The notes under the pieces: generated by a model
What the model was told of the DNA's origin: nothing
The model's input: only the letters and a program-made list of their open reading frames with translations
Databases searched by the model: none
Made by a program: the position numbers and the translations under genes
Part shown: in pieces, positions 26,018-35,288 of the stretch
How the letters are laid out: each line of letters opens with the position of its first letter
How positions within the stretch are numbered: the stretch's first letter is position 1
Assembly: GCA_963763215.1 (NCBI GenBank)
Contig: CAVXNX010000028.1
Coordinates: forward strand, 4,771 to 68,770
From: DASQZK01 sp963763215
GTDB taxonomy: Bacteria > Bacteroidota > Bacteroidia > Bacteroidales > GCA-2748055
Direction: 5' to 3'
Length of the DNA stretch: 64,000 nucleotides

Positions 26018-26878
26018 ATGAGACAATTAAAGATCACAAAGTCAATTACCAACAGGGAGAGCGCATCACTTGACAAGTATCTGCAGGAGATTGGAAAAGA
26101 GGAGCTAATCACAGTTGAAGAAGAAGTTGAGCTGGCACAACGCATTAAGAAAGGAGACCGCCTGGCTTTGGAAAAACTGACCCGTGCAAATCTTCGTTTC
26201 GTGGTTTCCGTGGCCAAGCAGTACCAGAACCAGGGATTAAGTCTTCCGGACCTCATCAACGAGGGCAACCTCGGTTTGATCAAGGCCGCTGAAAAATTTG
26301 ACGAAACCAGGGGGTTTAAGTTTATCTCTTACGCCGTCTGGTGGATCCGTCAGTCTATCCTTCAGGCTCTGGCAGAACAATCGCGTATTGTTCGCCTGCC
26401 GTTGAACCAGGTCGGTTCACTGAATAAAATCAACAAAGCGTTTTCGAAGTTCGAGCAGGAAAATGAAAGAACACCGACTCCTGAAGAACTTGCTGACGCT
26501 CTGGATCTGCCTAAGGAAAAAGTGACCGATACACTCAAAGTATCGGGCCGTCATGTTTCCGTTGATGCACCGTTTGTCGAAGGTGAAGACAACAGTCTCC
26601 TCGATGTTCTGGTCAACAATGATTCGCCGAATGCCGACCGGATCCTGATCAAGGAATCTCTTTCCAAAGAGATCGACAGGGCGCTGGGCACGCTTACCGA
26701 GAGGGAACGCGACATCATCCGGCTTTTCTTCGGGATCGGCATACAGGAAATGACCCTTGAAGAAATCGGGGAAAAATTCGGGCTTACCCGTGAACGTGTC
26801 CGCCAGATCAAAGAGAAAGCCATCAGAAGGCTGCGTCATACTTCAAGAAGCAAACTTCTGAAGGGTTACCTCGGTTAA
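26018..26878 (+). CDS. rpoD: Primary RNA polymerase sigma-70 factor, short Bacteroidota type
   Basis: 287 residues from the ATG at 26018, behind a GGGAGG Shine-Dalgarno sequence. It contains region 1.2 (SLDKYLQEIGKEELIT), region 2 (RANLRFVVSVAKQYQNQGL, DLINEGNLGLIKAAEKFD, FISYAVWWIRQSI), region 3 and region 4 (EEIGEKFGLTRERVRQIKEKAI). The absence of a long region 1.1 and non-conserved insert is the normal state for Bacteroidota RpoD, which recognises TTTG/TAnnTTTG promoters. It is flanked by terminators on both sides and so is monocistronic. Confidence 0.97.
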   Translation: MRQLKITKSITNRESASLDKYLQEIGKEELITVEEEVELAQRIKKGDRLALEKLTRANLRFVVSVAKQYQNQGLSLPDLINEGNLGLIKAAEKFDETRGFKFISYAVWWIRQSILQALAEQSRIVRLPLNQVGSLNKINKAFSKFEQENERTPTPEELADALDLPKEKVTDTLKVSGRHVSVDAPFVEGEDNSLLDVLVNNDSPNADRILIKESLSKEIDRALGTLTERERDIIRLFFGIGIQEMTLEEIGEKFGLTRERVRQIKEKAIRRLRHTSRSKLLKGYLG

Positions 26879-26907
26879 ATCATCTTGACACATTTGAAAA
26901 TTTCCGG

Positions 26908-26936
26908 AAGGGCTGAGCGATCAGCCCTTTTTTTTG
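26908..26936 (+). terminator. Rho-independent terminator after rpoD
   Basis: AAGGGCTGA / TCAGCCCTT forms a perfect 9-bp stem with a GCGA loop, followed by a run of T's, 29 bases after the rpoD stop. Confidence 0.9.
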
Positions 26937-27124
26937 TCTTCTTCCCACCTCCCCTGGATGCCCTTTCATCGGATAAACATTTTGTCATTTGATCTGTTAA
27001 TGAAAAGTAACCCGCGGATAATCAGCCGGATCAATCCGGGCGATTTTCTTTTTCTGACGGCCTTTTCATGGAACCGGTCATTTTTACTGCAGGTTATGCG
27101 TGTCGAACGAAAAAATACCATGCC

Positions 27125-28675
27125 ATGAAAAAGTGTATTTCTTCACGGATCCTGATCAGCATTGTCCTGGTTACCGGCTCCCTTTTGAGCTCTCTCACTT
27201 TAACGGGACAGGATGTGAAAAGTATCGACCTGAAAAAGATCAAGAATGACAATTACCTCTATGTCATTGGTGGACAGGGTAATAACGTCTTTGCCGGTAT
27301 CACCGATAACTATTACGTTCAGCCCGACGACAAACTGCCGGCACTATACATTAACCTGGAGAATGAGGACGAGCAGGATGTGACACTGAAACCTGCATCA
27401 AAGTCGGATATCCTCTATGCCTTCTATTATCAGGGTAACGTCTATACCCTGGAGTATGGGAACAAACCCCACAACAATGGCATGTATCCGATAAACCTTG
27501 TGGAATGGAATAAAAATCTCGAACCGGAAAAAACCGTTTCCGATACGGCACGGATAACGCCGGATGTTTTTCGTGTCGACCTGGCGTCGATGTTCAGGAA
27601 TGAGTATTCACCGCAAAGCGGCAAATGGAGGAGAAGCTACATCATCAGTCACAAGGTCAGCCCTGACGGAAAAAATATCCTGATCACCCTGAATAATACC
27701 TTCCAGACCAAGCCGCCGAGGACAGTCTATTGCCTTCTTTACCATCCCGGATCGTCAAGCTTTGACCAGTATACCATCACCATCCCTTCAAAGGAGCAAA
27801 ACCTCATCGTCGAGGACTATGTGCTTACCAACAACGGCAAGATCTACCTCCTGACCGCAGGCTTTGCCGACAATTCGTTCACCAAAAAACCGGACACCTT
27901 TCATTACAGCCTTTACCATTATGACCCCGGGAACGGAACCCTGAAATCCATGGAGATGGATGCCGGCGACCATTTTGTCACCGACCTGGGCTTATCCACT
28001 TCGGCCGACGGAACCAAACCCCGCCTGGCCGGGCTGTATTCCGATGCGAGATCGATGAATGTCAGCGGTATCGCTTACTTTCGCATGGAAAGCCAGGAAA
28101 CGATGAAAGGGTATTTCACACCCATGGATGAAAACACGCTTAACATGCTGAATTCCGGGAACAACAATTCCGGGCATGCCGATGAATACGATGTCAGGTA
28201 TATCTTTCCGGAGTCGAACGGTGATCTGACCTTCTTTGCCGAGCACTATGCCCGTAAACCCGGCCTGGGGATGAACATCAGCCTGCTGGGAGGCGTATCT
28301 CCAAAGGCCCAGCTTGAGGATCATTACGGGAATATTGTCGTCGCCCGGATTAAACCCGACGGCAAACCGGCATGGTCAAAGGTTGTGGAAAAGAACCAGA
28401 AATCGACCGACGAAAATATCATGTTCAATTCCTTTGCGGTGGCCAAAAAGGGTGACCGGTACGGTCTTCTTTTTAACGAAGAGGTGAAGAACATGAGCGA
28501 CGTCGACTGGGTCAGCCTGGACAGCGACGGGACGATGGGGAAGAAGAAGATCTTCGACCGCACCAAGGACAGGTTGAGGGTTGCTCCGATGCTCGCCTCA
28601 GTAGATGAAGACGGACATCTGTACGTTCCTGCCTTGCGGTTCAATAAAACGAAGCTGGTGGAAATCAGTTTTTAG
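27125..28675 (+). CDS. Uncharacterised secreted protein, propeller-like
   Basis: About 516 residues from the ATG at 27125, chosen because it begins with a signal peptide (ILISIVLVTGSLLSSLTLTG). The body has repeated beta-rich segments with aromatic and Asp residues (YVIGGQGNNVFAGI, KIYLLTAGFADNS, WVSLDSDGTMGKK), similar to beta-propeller-type secreted proteins, but no family can be named. There is no lipobox and no T9SS-type C-terminal domain. It is convergent with uvrB, with 34 bases between the two genes. Confidence 0.8.
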   Translation: MKKCISSRILISIVLVTGSLLSSLTLTGQDVKSIDLKKIKNDNYLYVIGGQGNNVFAGITDNYYVQPDDKLPALYINLENEDEQDVTLKPASKSDILYAFYYQGNVYTLEYGNKPHNNGMYPINLVEWNKNLEPEKTVSDTARITPDVFRVDLASMFRNEYSPQSGKWRRSYIISHKVSPDGKNILITLNNTFQTKPPRTVYCLLYHPGSSSFDQYTITIPSKEQNLIVEDYVLTNNGKIYLLTAGFADNSFTKKPDTFHYSLYHYDPGNGTLKSMEMDAGDHFVTDLGLSTSADGTKPRLAGLYSDARSMNVSGIAYFRMESQETMKGYFTPMDENTLNMLNSGNNNSGHADEYDVRYIFPESNGDLTFFAEHYARKPGLGMNISLLGGVSPKAQLEDHYGNIVVARIKPDGKPAWSKVVEKNQKSTDENIMFNSFAVAKKGDRYGLLFNEEVKNMSDVDWVSLDSDGTMGKKKIFDRTKDRLRVAPMLASVDEDGHLYVPALRFNKTKLVEISF

Positions 28676-28709
28676 GCGACCGGGGGAAGGTTCGGGATGA
28701 AGACGGCGG

Positions 28710-30728
28710 TCACTCTTCCCGGTCCCTGAGGATCTTCTCCAGTCCATACATCTCATCACGCAGCCTGGCGGCTTCGATAAAATCGAGGCTCCGGGCGGCC
28801 TTTTCCATCGACTTCCGGGTCTTGTCGATGGCCTTCTGCAGGGCAACGGAATCCATGTATTGGATAACCGGGTCGGCAGCAACGTCAGACTCGACGGGTT
28901 CGGCATAAAATTTCTTCTCCTGCCGGTCCTTCATCATTTCGCCAAGCATCGACCTCCTGCCCCTTGTGATCTGTGTCGGGGTGATATGGTGTTCCGCGTT
29001 GTATTTTAGTTGCTTCTCGCGGCGCCGGTTTGTCTCATCGATGGTATTCTGCATCGAGCGGGTGATCTTGTCGGCATACATGATCACCCTCCCGTTGAGA
29101 TGCCGTGCGGCACGGCCGGCTGTCTGGGTGAGGGAACGCTCCGACCTGAGGAATCCCTCCTTATCGGCATCGAGGATGGCCACCAGCGACACTTCGGGAA
29201 GATCGAGGCCTTCACGGAGGAGGTTCACCCCCACAAGGACATCAAAAGTCCCTTTTCGCAGGCCGTCCATAATCTCAACCCGTTCGAGGGTGTCGATGTC
29301 CGAATGAATATAGCGCGTCCGGATGTTCATCCTGACCAGGTAAGTGGTCAGCTCTTCCGCCATTCTTTTGGTCAGGGTAGTGACCAGGATGCGATCGTTG
29401 ATCTTCACACGTTTGCGGATCTCGCCGATGAGGTGATCGATCTGGTTGAGGCTGGGGCGGATCTCAATCTCCGGATCCAGAAGGCCGGTGGGCCGGATCA
29501 CCTGTTCAACGACGACACCGCCGCACTTTTCAAGTTCATAATCGCCCGGCGTCGCCGAGACGTAAATGGTCTGTGGTGTCAGGGTTTCAAACTCCTCAAA
29601 TTTGAGAGGACGGTTGTCGATGGCTGCCGGGAGCCGGAACCCGAACTCCACTAGGGTTTGCTTCCGGGAATGGTCCCCACCGTACATGGCCCGGATCTGG
29701 GGAATGGTCACATGGCTCTCATCGATGACCATGATGAAATCTTCCGGGAAATAATCGATCAGGCAGAACGGACGCGTTCCCGGCTGGCGGCCGTCGAAAT
29801 ACCGGGAATAGTTCTCGATGCCCGGGCAGTAGCCCAGCTCACGGATCATCTCAAGATCATAGGTGACACGTTCTTCGATGCGTTTGGCCTCCTGGTGCTT
29901 GCCGATTTCTTTGAAATATGCCACCTGCTTCATCATGTCATCCTGGATCTCTTCGATGGCTGTTTTAAGCCGGTGTTTGGCGGTAATGAAAATATTGGCC
30001 GGGAAGATGACCACATTCTCATGGTTTTCAACCGTATTCCCGCTGATGGGATCAATGGTTTGGAGGGCATCGATCTCATCCCCCCAGAATGTGACCCGGT
30101 AGGCGAGGTCGGAATACGCCAGGAAAATATCGATGGTGTCGCCCCTGACCCGAAACGTGCCCTGTTTGAACTCGACTTCGTTCCGTGCATACATCCCGTC
30201 AACAAGCTTTCGAAGGAAAACATTGCGGCTGATCTTCTCCCCTTTCTTCACTTCGATGGTGTGGCTGTGAAAATCCTCCGGGTTGCCAATGCCGTAAAGA
30301 CAGGATACTGATGAAACAACGATGACATCGCGCCGCCCGGAAAGCAGTGCCGATGTGGTGCTGAGGCGCAGCTTTTCGATCTCTTCGTTGATGGAAAGAT
30401 CTTTCTCAATGTAAGTGTCCGTCACCGGCAGATATGCTTCAGGCTGATAATAATCGTAATACGACACGAAATACTCCACCCTGCTTTCGGGGAAGAACTG
30501 CTTGAACTCCCCGTAAAGCTGCGCAGCGAGGGTCTTATTATGACTCAGGACAAGGGTCGGACGGTCCACCTCCCTGATCACGTTGGCCACGGTGAAGGTC
30601 TTGCCCGAACCGGTCACACCCAGAAGGGTTTGAAAGGTCTCCCCTGCATTCAGCCCGTCCACGAGCTGACGGATCGCTTCCGGCTGATCACCGGTTGGCA
30701 CATATTCCGAAGTAATTTGAAAAGCCAT
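28710..30728 (-). CDS. uvrB: Excinuclease ABC subunit B
   Basis: 672 residues from the ATG at 30728. It carries the ATP-binding Walker A motif GVTGSGKTF, the damage-verifying beta-hairpin region (YYDYYQPEAYLP), helicase motif II (VIDESH), the QTAGRAARHLNGRVIMYAD helicase motif VI region, and a C-terminal UVR domain that contacts UvrC. It verifies and loads damaged DNA in nucleotide excision repair in the cytoplasm. Length and motifs are complete, with no frameshift. It is followed upstream by the separate EEP-type gene. Confidence 0.97.
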   Translation of the reverse strand: MAFQITSEYVPTGDQPEAIRQLVDGLNAGETFQTLLGVTGSGKTFTVANVIREVDRPTLVLSHNKTLAAQLYGEFKQFFPESRVEYFVSYYDYYQPEAYLPVTDTYIEKDLSINEEIEKLRLSTTSALLSGRRDVIVVSSVSCLYGIGNPEDFHSHTIEVKKGEKISRNVFLRKLVDGMYARNEVEFKQGTFRVRGDTIDIFLAYSDLAYRVTFWGDEIDALQTIDPISGNTVENHENVVIFPANIFITAKHRLKTAIEEIQDDMMKQVAYFKEIGKHQEAKRIEERVTYDLEMIRELGYCPGIENYSRYFDGRQPGTRPFCLIDYFPEDFIMVIDESHVTIPQIRAMYGGDHSRKQTLVEFGFRLPAAIDNRPLKFEEFETLTPQTIYVSATPGDYELEKCGGVVVEQVIRPTGLLDPEIEIRPSLNQIDHLIGEIRKRVKINDRILVTTLTKRMAEELTTYLVRMNIRTRYIHSDIDTLERVEIMDGLRKGTFDVLVGVNLLREGLDLPEVSLVAILDADKEGFLRSERSLTQTAGRAARHLNGRVIMYADKITRSMQNTIDETNRRREKQLKYNAEHHITPTQITRGRRSMLGEMMKDRQEKKFYAEPVESDVAADPVIQYMDSVALQKAIDKTRKSMEKAARSLDFIEAARLRDEMYGLEKILRDREE

Positions 30729-30757
30729 TGACAAATAATAACGCTCTGGGCCAGATC

Positions 30758-31780
30758 CTATTGTTCAAAAACAACCCGGATGGGAAAATGATCACTGACC
30801 CCGCCATAATACTTCGGTCCGCCGTACGTCCGGTTCGGGGTTTCATCCCCCTCCTTGTTTTTATAGATCATAAACGGCTCCCGGAAAACTTCTCCCGAAG
30901 AATAATCGCAGCTGAGTCTGCCGTTTTGCCCGATCAGGTTATAGCTCACCATGAACTGGTCGAGCATGTTCCATTGCCCTTTGTAGTAGTAAGAACCAAA
31001 ATTTCCCAGGTTGTGCCTGTCGAAGAACAGGTCGTAGAGATCGCCGGGGTAGATATTTTTTCGCTTGTCGGTGGCGTGGAGAACATCCATAACGGACCGG
31101 TTGGTGGGCTCATCGTTAAAGTCACCCATCACCAGGATCCGGGCATTGCTGTCGTGCGTCAGCAGGAGGTCGATCCTCCGTCTGAGAGCGACGGCACAGT
31201 AAAGCCGTTTGGGTTCGGAAGTTTCCATCCCGCCATAGCGTGAACTCCAGTGGTTGACGAAGATGTTGAGTTCACCGCCGTCGGGCGCTTTCCCTTTGAC
31301 ATAGAGGATGTCCCGTGTTGTCAGGGTGGAATCAAAGGGGAATTCCACCGGGATCTTTTCATGCCTGATGTAATGGAACCTGTCGGGACGGTATAAGAGG
31401 GCTACGTCAATGCCACGTTCATCCGGACTCTCTTCATGCACGATCTGGTAACCGGCGGGGGCCAGTAAGGGTGTTTTGACCAGGTCACTCAGCACGTCGC
31501 CGTTTTCCACTTCGGCCAGTCCGATGATGTCGGGGAGATCGCCTTCGCCGGCATCACTGAGAACTTTCGAAATGTCAGCGAGTTTCTTCTCATACCGTTC
31601 CGTGTTCCACTGTTTTTCACTCCCGGGGGTGAATTCCTCGTCGTTGGTCAGGGGCGCATCGATGGTGTCGAACAGGTTTTCGGTGTTGTAAAAGACAACG
31701 GTGAATTTTTTCTGGGGAACCTGGCCGAAAGCGGCAGAAAAGACCAGCATCATGAGCAATACAATGGAAATCTGTTTCAT
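30758..31780 (-). CDS. Secreted endonuclease/exonuclease/phosphatase-family protein
   Basis: 340 residues with a signal peptide (IVLLMMLVFSAAFG). EEP-superfamily motifs are in order: FYNTENLFD, GLAEVEN (metal Glu), NHWSSRYGG, LVMGDFNDEP and the terminal SDHFPI with catalytic Asp-His. Such secreted members in Bacteroidota are annotated as nucleases or phosphodiesterases; the substrate is unknown. It begins 150 bases downstream of a TAnnTTTG element and is followed by uvrB after 29 bases. Confidence 0.85.
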   Translation of the reverse strand: MKQISIVLLMMLVFSAAFGQVPQKKFTVVFYNTENLFDTIDAPLTNDEEFTPGSEKQWNTERYEKKLADISKVLSDAGEGDLPDIIGLAEVENGDVLSDLVKTPLLAPAGYQIVHEESPDERGIDVALLYRPDRFHYIRHEKIPVEFPFDSTLTTRDILYVKGKAPDGGELNIFVNHWSSRYGGMETSEPKRLYCAVALRRRIDLLLTHDSNARILVMGDFNDEPTNRSVMDVLHATDKRKNIYPGDLYDLFFDRHNLGNFGSYYYKGQWNMLDQFMVSYNLIGQNGRLSCDYSSGEVFREPFMIYKNKEGDETPNRTYGGPKYYGGVSDHFPIRVVFEQ

Positions 31781-32136
31781 CTGCAACGAGGTTTGGGGTT
31801 TAATGCATGTTTACCTGCCGGCGGATCTTCCTTCCGTTGAACGGCACAACGGCCGGGCCGGAATTTCCGCAGCGGCCAAAGCGAAAAGGAAACCATTTGC
31901 ACCTTTTCTGCGTAATACATAACCGGCAAATATACATTTTTATTGGCCAGAATGTCCGGAATCCTGATAACAATCTGCATTCCTTTGCCGGTTTTTCAGG
32001 CGATCCGGTCCGCGGCTGACCGACGATACGATCAACAGGTTTAACGTAGGCTGCCTCGCATGACAGATCCAGCCGAATCATTCTGTGAAAGAGCCGTGTA
32101 ACGGCATTTGCATTCTCAACTCTACGACCGCAGCCT
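31781..32136. other. Divergent intergenic region
   Basis: About 355 bases between the EEP gene (minus) and the cyclase-HD gene (plus). It holds the minus-strand -7 match listed below. No gene or RNA is recognised. Confidence 0.4.
31927..31934 (-). promoter_or_regulatory. Putative Bacteroidota -7 element for the EEP-family gene
   Basis: On the minus strand TATATTTG matches TAnnTTTG exactly, about 147 bases before the start at 31780. A clear -33 TTG is not visible. Confidence 0.35.
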
Positions 32137-33543
32137 ATGACTCCCAAGAGCCTCTCCAGCAAAAAACTTCTTCTGCGATTCGCTAAACTCGTGAAACAAA
32201 ACCAGGAACTCATTGAAGAAAATGAACGGTTGAAAGCCGCCATTTCCACAGTGGAGAACGAGATGGCCATGCTCAAATCGGCATCACCGCAAGGGCCGCT
32301 GCCGGATAACACTCAGATGATGACCGCCGTGAAACAACCCGTCCATAAATTTGACATGGTGACGGTGATGTACGTCCACATCGAGGGCTTCAATAAAATC
32401 AGGGAAGGTATGGATTCGGCAACCGTGATGGATGAACTCGATGAGATCCTGTTCCGTTTCGACGGCATTCTTAAAAAATACAACATTCAGAAAATAAAAA
32501 CCATTGGCGACGCTTACATGGCTGCCGGGGGGATTCCGGAGAAAAACATCACCAATCCGATCCTGGTGATCATGGCCGCCATCGAGATGCAACGTTATAT
32601 CACTGAACTTCACGAGGCGCCGGGGAGGGAGAAGAAGATCTGGGAACTCCGCATCGGCATCCACACCGGTCCGGTCATGGCCAATACCAACGGGGTCAGG
32701 AAGATGACTTACGATATCAAGGGTGACACTGTCAATATGGTTTCACGGATGCAGAATTATGCCGGGGAAGGCCGGATCATCGTCTCGGTCATGACCTATG
32801 AGCTTATCAAGGAATTCTTCCTTTGCGAATATTCCGGGAAGATGCCCGTAAAATATAAGGACGACCTGGAACTCTTTTCCGTCAAAGCCATCCGGCCCGA
32901 GTTTACCCTTGACGGCAAAGGCTTCGTCCCGAATGAAAAATTCGATACGAAGTTCAAGCTGATCCAGTTTACCGACATACAGGAAATGATACTCGACAAG
33001 CTGGAAAAAGAGCTACCGCCGTGCCTGTACTATCACAACGTCAAACATACCGTCGACGTGGTGACAGAAGTCGAACTGATCGGCTGGGGTGAGGGTATTG
33101 GTGACGAAGACATCCTCATCCTGAAAACCGCAGCCTTATTCCATGACCTGGGCCATGTGGTCAGCTACGATGATCATGAATACCACGGGACGGTCTTTGC
33201 GAGGGCCATGCTACCGGCATATGGCTACACCAATGAACAGATCAACAGGATCTGCGATATCATCATGGCCACCAGGCTCCCTCCCAATCCGAAAACACTC
33301 CTGCAGAAAATCATCTGCGATGCCGATCTCGATTATCTCGGGCGGAGTGATATGATCCCCGTCTCCAATACCCTCTACAGGGAGTTGAAAGAACAGGATA
33401 AAATCGGGAGCCTCAATGAATGGAACCGGCTTCAGCTCAAATTCATTTCCGGGCACCAGTATTTCACCAGGACGGCCAGGAAGCTGAGAGAGGTGAACAA
33501 GCAGAAACAGATCGGGCGAATCCGGAACCTGATTGAGGAATAA
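32137..33543 (+). CDS. Class III nucleotidyl cyclase-like domain fused to an HD phosphohydrolase domain
   Basis: 468 residues. A short coiled coil (KQNQELIEENERLKAAIS) is followed at about 70-235 by a class III cyclase domain with KIKTIGDAYMAAGG, RIGIHTGPVMAN and YDIKGDTVNMVSRMQ. The first metal-binding site, normally (F/A)DI, reads YVHIEGF, so one of the two metal Asp residues is His. From about 290 an HD domain follows: YYHNVKHTVDVV, ALFHDLGHV, HEYHG and ICDADLDYLG, all metal ligands intact. The second domain could hydrolyse a (cyclic) nucleotide. Synthesis activity of the first is doubtful. No signal peptide. Likely a cytoplasmic signalling protein. Confidence 0.85.
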   Translation: MTPKSLSSKKLLLRFAKLVKQNQELIEENERLKAAISTVENEMAMLKSASPQGPLPDNTQMMTAVKQPVHKFDMVTVMYVHIEGFNKIREGMDSATVMDELDEILFRFDGILKKYNIQKIKTIGDAYMAAGGIPEKNITNPILVIMAAIEMQRYITELHEAPGREKKIWELRIGIHTGPVMANTNGVRKMTYDIKGDTVNMVSRMQNYAGEGRIIVSVMTYELIKEFFLCEYSGKMPVKYKDDLELFSVKAIRPEFTLDGKGFVPNEKFDTKFKLIQFTDIQEMILDKLEKELPPCLYYHNVKHTVDVVTEVELIGWGEGIGDEDILILKTAALFHDLGHVVSYDDHEYHGTVFARAMLPAYGYTNEQINRICDIIMATRLPPNPKTLLQKIICDADLDYLGRSDMIPVSNTLYRELKEQDKIGSLNEWNRLQLKFISGHQYFTRTARKLREVNKQKQIGRIRNLIEE

Positions 33544-33603
33544 TATTCCTGTACAAAATTCTCAATCACGGCGTACACCGTCAAAACTCCCGTAAAGTCA
33601 CCT

Positions 33604-33622
33604 GCCGGCTTTAAAAACCGGC
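33604..33622. terminator. Possible bidirectional terminator
   Basis: GCCGG-CTTTAAAAA-CCGGC between the two convergent genes forms a 5-bp GC stem with an A/T-rich loop. The position fits a shared terminator, but the stem is short. Confidence 0.35.
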
Positions 33623-33655
33623 GACAACTTCAGGCGGGGGATATCAGGGAAGGTG

Positions 33656-34159
33656 TCAGGCCCTTCCTTTTTTCATCATGACACTTTCGTTCACGGTACG
33701 GGCGAAACGGATGATCTCTTCGTCACGGATATTGGAGATGGAAGCGTTCAGTCCTTTGATCTTCCTGACGATGGCCCGCTGGAAAAAATTCATCCGGTCG
33801 AAGTCGTACTCCCCGCCGAAAATTCCCCTGGCGATGGCCGAATGCTTCAGTTCGTCGGGAAAGGCATTGGCAAACTGTTCCTGGGCCCGGTCGCCTTCTT
33901 CCATACAACAGATAAACAGGCTGAGCCGCTTTCTCCTCAGTTTCCGCAGGTATTCCGCGCAGAAATTCCGTATCCGCGACTGCATCATTCCGGCATGGAT
34001 AGAACCGCCGATGATGACCGTGTCGTAGAGGTTCAAATCGATCCTACCGCCCCGCCTCAGGCGGATAAGATCCGGTTCCACATCGAGCAGCCCCCGGAGG
34101 CGCTGGGCGCATTTCTCCGTGGTGCCGTGAGTGGTTTCGTAGACGAGCAGGGTTCTCAT
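33656..34159 (-). CDS. Flavodoxin-domain protein, HemG-like
   Basis: 167 residues from the ATG at 34159; an in-frame upstream extension has no flavodoxin features. It begins with the FMN-phosphate loop of flavodoxins (VYETTHGTTEKCA) and then DTVIIGGSIHAGMMQSRI, and ends with the HemG-like FQRAIVRKIKGL. It may act as a protoporphyrinogen oxidase-type or other menaquinone-linked flavodoxin. No haem genes adjoin it, although the multihaem cytochromes in the window imply haem demand. Confidence 0.8.
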   Translation of the reverse strand: MRTLLVYETTHGTTEKCAQRLRGLLDVEPDLIRLRRGGRIDLNLYDTVIIGGSIHAGMMQSRIRNFCAEYLRKLRRKRLSLFICCMEEGDRAQEQFANAFPDELKHSAIARGIFGGEYDFDRMNFFQRAIVRKIKGLNASISNIRDEEIIRFARTVNESVMMKKGRA

Positions 34160-34446
34160 AGGAAAGAATTTTGGGGTATAGAGACAAAAAATACGAAGCA
34201 ATGCCGTTGACCGCGTTATCTGTTATTAAATTTATGAATTCTCACGATATATTTCCATTTTTTCCACATAATGTTCGGCATTTTTTTCCACATCATCAGG
34301 CAAGACACCATTTATTCAACTATCTCATAATAAGGTACTTAAAAAGAAATATTCACTTTGAGAAAGGTTTCATCCCTTCAAAATAAACAAAATGAGGGGC
34401 CGGGTGCTTATTTTAGACAGGACATATCCATCTAAAGATACCCAAA

Positions 34447-35223
34447 ATGAATCTCAACATCACCAACCAGAAGTTTCTGGTCTGCGGTGCGTCGAGTGGT
34501 TTTGGCCGTTCAGTGGCCGAGGCCCTCGTTGCGGAAGGAGCCTTCATCACGGCGGTCGCCAGGAACAGGAAAAAGCTGGAAGCGTTGAAGGAACTCTCAC
34601 CCGAGCGCATTGAAATTTTTTCCGGCGACCTGGTGGAAACAGAAACGCTCGATGAGCTTTTCAACACCCCGGGGAACCGGGAATTTCAGGGTGCATTCAT
34701 CAATGCCGGGGGACCACCGGCGAAGACGGTCATAGAGACATCCCTCGACGACTGGGACGAAGCCTACCGCACGCTGGTCAGGTGGAAGGTGGACCTGGCC
34801 CGGCGACTGGCGGCGTTCATGTCTGTCAGTGGTTACGGCCGTCTGCTCTTTCTCGAAAGTATATCGGTGAAACAGCCGATTGAAACACTGGTGCTGAGCA
34901 ATTCCCTCAGGCTTGCAATGGTGGGTTTTGTAAAGACGTTTTCCCGGGAGATGGCCGGCAAAGGGATAACGATGAACATCCTCGCACCGGGTTATCATGA
35001 GACACCAGCTATACTCCGTCTCTACAAGAAGAAGAGTGAGGTGAAGGGCATCACCGAAGAGCAGGCCAAACAGGAATACCTTTCCGGCATTCCGACCGGT
35101 ACCCTCGGCAATCCCGACGACCTGGGGTCGCTGGCGGCCTGGCTTCTCTCCCCGCAGTCTGCCTACATCACCGGGCAGACCATCTCCGTTGATGGCGGAT
35201 CGATGCAAGGGGCCTTCGGATAA
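34447..35223 (+). CDS. SDR-family oxidoreductase with atypical active site
   Basis: 258 residues. The N-terminal cofactor motif GASSGFGRS, the NAG motif and the C-terminal SVDGG of classical SDRs are present (GAFINAGGP, ITGQTISVDGGS). At the catalytic position where YxxxK is expected the alignment gives SNSLR, replacing Tyr with Ser and Lys with Arg. A subgroup of SDRs annotated as 3-oxoacyl-ACP reductases shares this loss. It may bind NAD(P) without classical catalysis. It is a single gene convergent with the prenyltransferase that ends the mevalonate operon. Confidence 0.82.
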   Translation: MNLNITNQKFLVCGASSGFGRSVAEALVAEGAFITAVARNRKKLEALKELSPERIEIFSGDLVETETLDELFNTPGNREFQGAFINAGGPPAKTVIETSLDDWDEAYRTLVRWKVDLARRLAAFMSVSGYGRLLFLESISVKQPIETLVLSNSLRLAMVGFVKTFSREMAGKGITMNILAPGYHETPAILRLYKKKSEVKGITEEQAKQEYLSGIPTGTLGNPDDLGSLAAWLLSPQSAYITGQTISVDGGSMQGAFG

Positions 35224-35288
35224 TCCGCCTGTGCCGGCAACAACCCAGAAACAGGTCAGATTTACAGGCCACGTGGAATGCAGCCGGG

